In this document: piece after piece, positions 32,010 to 34,946 of the stretch
Layout of the letters: every line of letters starts with the position of its first letter
Position numbering within the stretch: the stretch's first letter is position 1
From: an uncultured Erysipelotrichaceae bacterium
Lineage (GTDB): Bacteria; Bacillota_I; Bacilli_A; RF39; UBA660
Assembly (NCBI GenBank): GCA_902795215.1
Contig: CADBKG010000020.1
Coordinates: forward strand, 1 to 34,946
Direction of reading: 5' to 3'
DNA: 34,946 nt
The notes under the pieces: model-generated
Seen by the model: only the letters and a program-made list of their open reading frames with translations
Told to the model about the DNA's origin: nothing
The model's database searches: none
Program-made: the position numbers and the translations under genes

Positions 32010-32909
32010 CTATCTATATATTATTTTGTATAACCCTTTTTTAACTTTTCTTAGAACAGTATCATCTATCATATTATCAAATGCTTTTAATTCTTTTAAC
32101 TTACTAATATATCTTTTTTTATCATCTTTATTTAGATCTTTTGATCTTATAATAACACAATTACTAATATAGCTTTTATAGTATTTTGAACCATTATACT
32201 TCATTAAATTCTCATATTGTTTTAAAACATCGAACGTTTTATTCTTAGTATTTGTATAATTATCTACATGAGACAAACTTATATTTCTTTGTAAGTAATT
32301 ATAACCTATATAATCTATTGATAATATGGTTTTAGCTTTATCAATTACAAGTGGTATAAGTCCATAATCTTCATGAATAACCCCTGGCATAAAAGAAAAC
32401 TTATTCTTTTTATAATAACTTGTTTTATAAAGATATAATGTACTTACTTCAACATATTTATAATTTGTTATTAATTCAAATCCAGTTGAACCATTTGTTA
32501 AATCAAATCCCTTTTCATGATATTCAGATATCAAATTACCATCTTCATCAGTAGTTCTAAGCTGGAATCTAATTAAATCCGGTTTTTCTTTAACATAATT
32601 ATTTAGCGTTGAAACTAAGTTATATTCAATAAAATCATCACTATCAAGAAGTAAGAAATAATCCCCAGTTGCTTTTTTTATCCCTTCATTTCTTGCTACA
32701 CTTAATCCTTTATTCTTTTGATCTATTAGAGTAATATTTTTATATTTCTTAGTATACTTTTTTATGATATCTAAACTATCATCAGTTGATCCATCGTTAA
32801 CGATGATTATTTCTATATTATCATAATCTTGATTAATTGCACTTTTAATACATTTATTTAAATATTTGCTTGTATTATATACTGGAATAATTATGCTATA
32901 TTTCATCAT
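32010..32909 (-). CDS. Family 2 glycosyltransferase
   Basis: The 299 aa GT-A enzyme has YSIIIPVYNTSKYLNKCI at 4-21, IIIVNDGSTDDSLDII near 34, DQKNKGLSVARNEGIKKATG near 62 and LLDSDDFIEY near 88. It resembles EpsH/capsule-type transferases. Two ATG codons are adjacent; AAAGG lies 6 bases before the first. It overlaps the end of the upstream GT4 gene by 14 bases, so translation is coupled. Confidence 0.9.
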   Translation of the reverse strand: MMKYSIIIPVYNTSKYLNKCIKSAINQDYDNIEIIIVNDGSTDDSLDIIKKYTKKYKNITLIDQKNKGLSVARNEGIKKATGDYFLLLDSDDFIEYNLVSTLNNYVKEKPDLIRFQLRTTDEDGNLISEYHEKGFDLTNGSTGFELITNYKYVEVSTLYLYKTSYYKKNKFSFMPGVIHEDYGLIPLVIDKAKTILSIDYIGYNYLQRNISLSHVDNYTNTKNKTFDVLKQYENLMKYNGSKYYKSYISNCVIIRSKDLNKDDKKRYISKLKELKAFDNMIDDTVLRKVKKGLYKIIYR

Positions 32910-33963
32910 TAATCACCTTTTCAAATTCAACTAAATTTAGTTTATTTAGTTTATCAACATCATAATCTATCTTTTTAGGTTTATTCATTACTTCTTTCAT
33001 AGTTTTAACTAAATCATCAGTATTTTTTACTATATATGCATATTTAGAAATATCTAAATCCTTGCTTTTAAGTGGCACTGTTGTAACTATTTGTTTTTTA
33101 AGTATTATACTTTCTAAATAAACAACAGGGAATCCTTCATAATCACTTGTTAATAAGAAACTATCCGCCTGTTTTAAATAAGAATAAGGATTTCTTTTTT
33201 TACCTAAAAATATAATTCTATCTTCTAATCCTAACTTTTTAACTTTTTCTTCATATTCTTTTCTATCCGGGCCATCCGCGATAAGCCATAAATAAACATC
33301 TTCCTTTTTAAGTTTATCAATTGCATCTATCATACGACTTATTTTCTTTTCTTTTTCCATAAGTCTTCCAATAAATATAAATGTATAACCTTTTTTCTTT
33401 AAATCTATTTTTTCTTTTGACTTAGTTATTATTTCTTCAATATTAACTTGATTGTTTATAGCCTTACATCTAGATTCTAAATTCTGATATTCTTTTATAA
33501 AGTTGTTTTTAGAATCTTCTGAAACAAATATAATATGTTTAAATTTATCTATCTTTCTATCATCAAAAAACTTTCTAAAGCCTTCATTATCATAAGCCTT
33601 TGTATAATCACTATGAACATATATACATGTATTATTAGATAGATATCTAGCTATTATAGTAGATGGAGTATCATAAGTGGCATATGCACATGAAAAATCA
33701 TATTTTTTATATTTTCTTAGTATATAGAATATTAATTTTAATCTATTGATTATTTTTCTGAAAATAACTATTTTGCATTTAGATAATCTATATTCTTCAA
33801 CTTTAACTTCTTTTGGTAAATCACTTAAAAATATCCCTTTTTTTTCTTGCAATAAAAGAGTAACATCATATTTTTTATAATCTAAAACTTTTAATAGATT
33901 TAATAATGCTTTTTCCGTTCCACCAATATCAAGATTATATGATGCAAAAAAGAGTTTTTTCAT
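32896..33963 (-). CDS. Family 4 glycosyltransferase (GT-B)
   Basis: The 355 aa protein has KLFFASYNLDIGGTEKALLN at the start (GGTEK loop typical of GT4), CIYVHSDYTKAY, HIIFVSEDSKNNF, then IFIGRLMEKEKKISRMIDAI near 202 and LLTSDYEGFPVVYLESIIL near 271, with the E-x7-E donor motif (EGFPVVYLE). Length is normal. GAGGTGG precedes the ATG. It is the first gene of the four-gene operon 33963-29661. Confidence 0.9.
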   Translation of the reverse strand: MKKLFFASYNLDIGGTEKALLNLLKVLDYKKYDVTLLLQEKKGIFLSDLPKEVKVEEYRLSKCKIVIFRKIINRLKLIFYILRKYKKYDFSCAYATYDTPSTIIARYLSNNTCIYVHSDYTKAYDNEGFRKFFDDRKIDKFKHIIFVSEDSKNNFIKEYQNLESRCKAINNQVNIEEIITKSKEKIDLKKKGYTFIFIGRLMEKEKKISRMIDAIDKLKKEDVYLWLIADGPDRKEYEEKVKKLGLEDRIIFLGKKRNPYSYLKQADSFLLTSDYEGFPVVYLESIILKKQIVTTVPLKSKDLDISKYAYIVKNTDDLVKTMKEVMNKPKKIDYDVDKLNKLNLVEFEKVINDEI

Positions 33964-33981
33964 TTTTCCACCTCTAAATAT

Positions 33982-33987
33982 ATTATA
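33982..33987 (-). promoter_or_regulatory. Possible -10 of the four-glycosyltransferase operon
   Basis: Perfect TATAAT on the minus strand, 18 bases before the ATG. The -35 at 17 bases (TTTATT) is poor. Confidence 0.45.
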
Positions 33988-34031
33988 CAGTAAAAAATAT
34001 TTAAAATAAAGAATTATGTAGTTATTTAAGA

Positions 34032-34061
34032 TTGATTTAATTAGCGTTCAAATGATATACT
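34032..34061 (+). promoter_or_regulatory. Promoter of the plus-strand glycosyltransferase gene
   Basis: TTGATT (34032-34037), 18-base spacer and TGA-TATACT (34056-34061, extended -10). The 5' leader would be only about 20 bases. Confidence 0.68.
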
Positions 34062-34088
34062 TGTGTTGTGATATAAGGAGGTTATTTT

Positions 34089-34841
34089 ATGTTAATTGCA
34101 ATTATGTGTGTTAGAAATGAAGAATATCACTTACCAACATTTTTAGATCATATTAGAGACTACGTAGATGGTTTTGTTGCACTTGATGATGGTTCAACCG
34201 ATGATACTATCAAAATACTAGAAAATGAGCCTAAGATGCTCAAGGTTATTAAAAACAAAGTAACTAATAAACTAGATTGGGATGAAGCAGAGAACAGAAA
34301 AAAACTAATAAAGGAAACATATAAAGTATCCAAAGATAAAAACAACACTTGGGTTATATGTTGTGATCCCGACGAAAGATTTGAAAAAAGATTTTTAAAG
34401 AAAATGAAATCATACTGTAATCCTGATACTAAAAAAGTATATGGTGTACATTTTAGGGAAATTCATAACAAATTTAATACTTATAGATGTGATGGTTTAT
34501 GGGATAAAAAGGAAAAATATATTTTATTCCCATTAAAGAAAAACATGAAATTCGATAAAGTATATACATATAGACATCATATTCATTGGTTCTATGATGA
34601 TTTAATTGGTTGTCAAGAAATGACTAAATATAATTTATATCACTTAAAAATGCTTAAAGAGGAAGAAAGAAAAAAGAGAGCGGAACTTTATAATAAGTTA
34701 GATCCTGATAAAAAAATACAACCAATAGGTTATGACTACTTATTTGATAATGAGGGTATGAAACTTAAAAAGATAGGTCTTTTATCAAAATATGATTATT
34801 CTTTAATACCTGAAGATTTAAAAACTTATAAAGCAAAATAA
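34089..34841 (+). CDS. Family 2 glycosyltransferase, DXD variant
   Basis: The 250 aa enzyme has IAIMCVRNEEYHLPTFLDHI at 3-22, DGFVALDDGSTDDTIKIL near 28-45, DEAENRKKLI near 75 and the metal site CDPDERFEKRF near 100. It looks like the group of GT2 proteins opening with an R-N-E loop, here MCVRNEE, related to lipopolysaccharide-core transferases. AAGGAGG lies 7 bases before the ATG. It is alone on the plus strand, divergent from the glycan operons, with its own promoter. Confidence 0.87.
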   Translation: MLIAIMCVRNEEYHLPTFLDHIRDYVDGFVALDDGSTDDTIKILENEPKMLKVIKNKVTNKLDWDEAENRKKLIKETYKVSKDKNNTWVICCDPDERFEKRFLKKMKSYCNPDTKKVYGVHFREIHNKFNTYRCDGLWDKKEKYILFPLKKNMKFDKVYTYRHHIHWFYDDLIGCQEMTKYNLYHLKMLKEEERKKRAELYNKLDPDKKIQPIGYDYLFDNEGMKLKKIGLLSKYDYSLIPEDLKTYKAK

Positions 34842-34895
34842 AAACACCAAATGAACTAGTCAAGTAAAAATAGACAGTTTATAAAAAAGAGCATT

Positions 34896-34932
34896 AAAAC
34901 CCTGATTCAATTTTATACTGAATTGGGGTTTT
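34896..34932 (+). terminator. Long hairpin, probable terminator after the GT2 gene
   Basis: AAAACCCTGATTCA (34896-34909) and TGAATTGGGGTTTT (34919-34932) pair over 14 bp with two G-U pairs around a nine-base loop. The U-run is in the 3' arm. It lies 55 bases after the stop and could also serve a gene beyond the window edge. Confidence 0.6.
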
Positions 34933-34946
34933 ATAATTTAATGAAT

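Noticed and set aside
1-34946. Mycoplasma-type genetic code, suggested by very low GC
   Set aside because: TGA acts as a stop (arcB) and all reading frames hold with TGG as Trp.
1-34946. CRISPR arrays, tRNA/rRNA genes or insertion sequences
   Set aside because: No regularly spaced repeats, cloverleaf candidates or transposase-like proteins were found; the ChW repeats are protein-coding.

Overview
The window is AT-rich bacterial DNA that reads with the standard bacterial code. TGA is a real stop (arcB ends TGA inside the arcC start) and Trp is TGG, so it is not a Mycoplasma-type code. Strong AAGGAGG ribosome sites, sigma-A promoters (often with an extended TGn -10), a CIRCE element, ChW repeats, an arginine deiminase operon and TagGH-type export point to a low-GC Firmicute. 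An uncultured gut Bacilli/Clostridia lineage is likely; this is inference, and no rRNA or marker gene is present to name it. Nearly all genes are on the minus strand. No gene-free gap exceeds 300 bases, and no tRNA, rRNA, IS element or CRISPR array was seen.

Layout. 81-3417 (minus): VTC polyphosphate-polymerase-like protein, DUF4956 membrane protein, DPM1-like glycosyltransferase, phosphodiester glycosidase and a small membrane protein. 3543-4634 (plus): Asn/Gln/Pro-rich protein with a DUF2628-like membrane domain. 4657-7539 (minus): a two-gene unit with its own promoter, encoding a TIR-STING protein and a membrane protein with a TrkA-like Rossmann region and a C-terminal RyR domain. 7594-8121: small putative zinc protein. 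8217-12853: arcA-arcB-arcC-antiporter. 12999-18166: a membrane protein, an SDR dehydrogenase, several small unknowns, Hsp20 under CIRCE/HrcA, LemA and a lipoprotein cyclophilin. 18150-22176: polyprenyl-phosphate glycosyltransferase and a secreted nine-ChW GH25 lysozyme flanked by two paralogous membrane-anchored DUF5011-like proteins. 22232-34841: a surface-glycan locus with nine glycosyltransferases, UDP-GlcNAc 2-epimerase, a UDP-galactopyranose-mutase-like flavoprotein and an ABC polysaccharide exporter.

How it fits together. The arc operon supplies ATP and ammonia from arginine. The right half builds a lipid-linked or ABC-exported surface glycan, and the lysozyme locus remodels the wall. 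The most unusual part is the TIR-STING/RyR pair. No CD-NTase cyclase is visible beside it, unlike the usual CBASS arrangement. The partner joins membrane segments, a nucleotide-binding-type Rossmann fold and a RyR domain, which suggests a STING-gated, NAD-linked membrane effector system (hypothesis).
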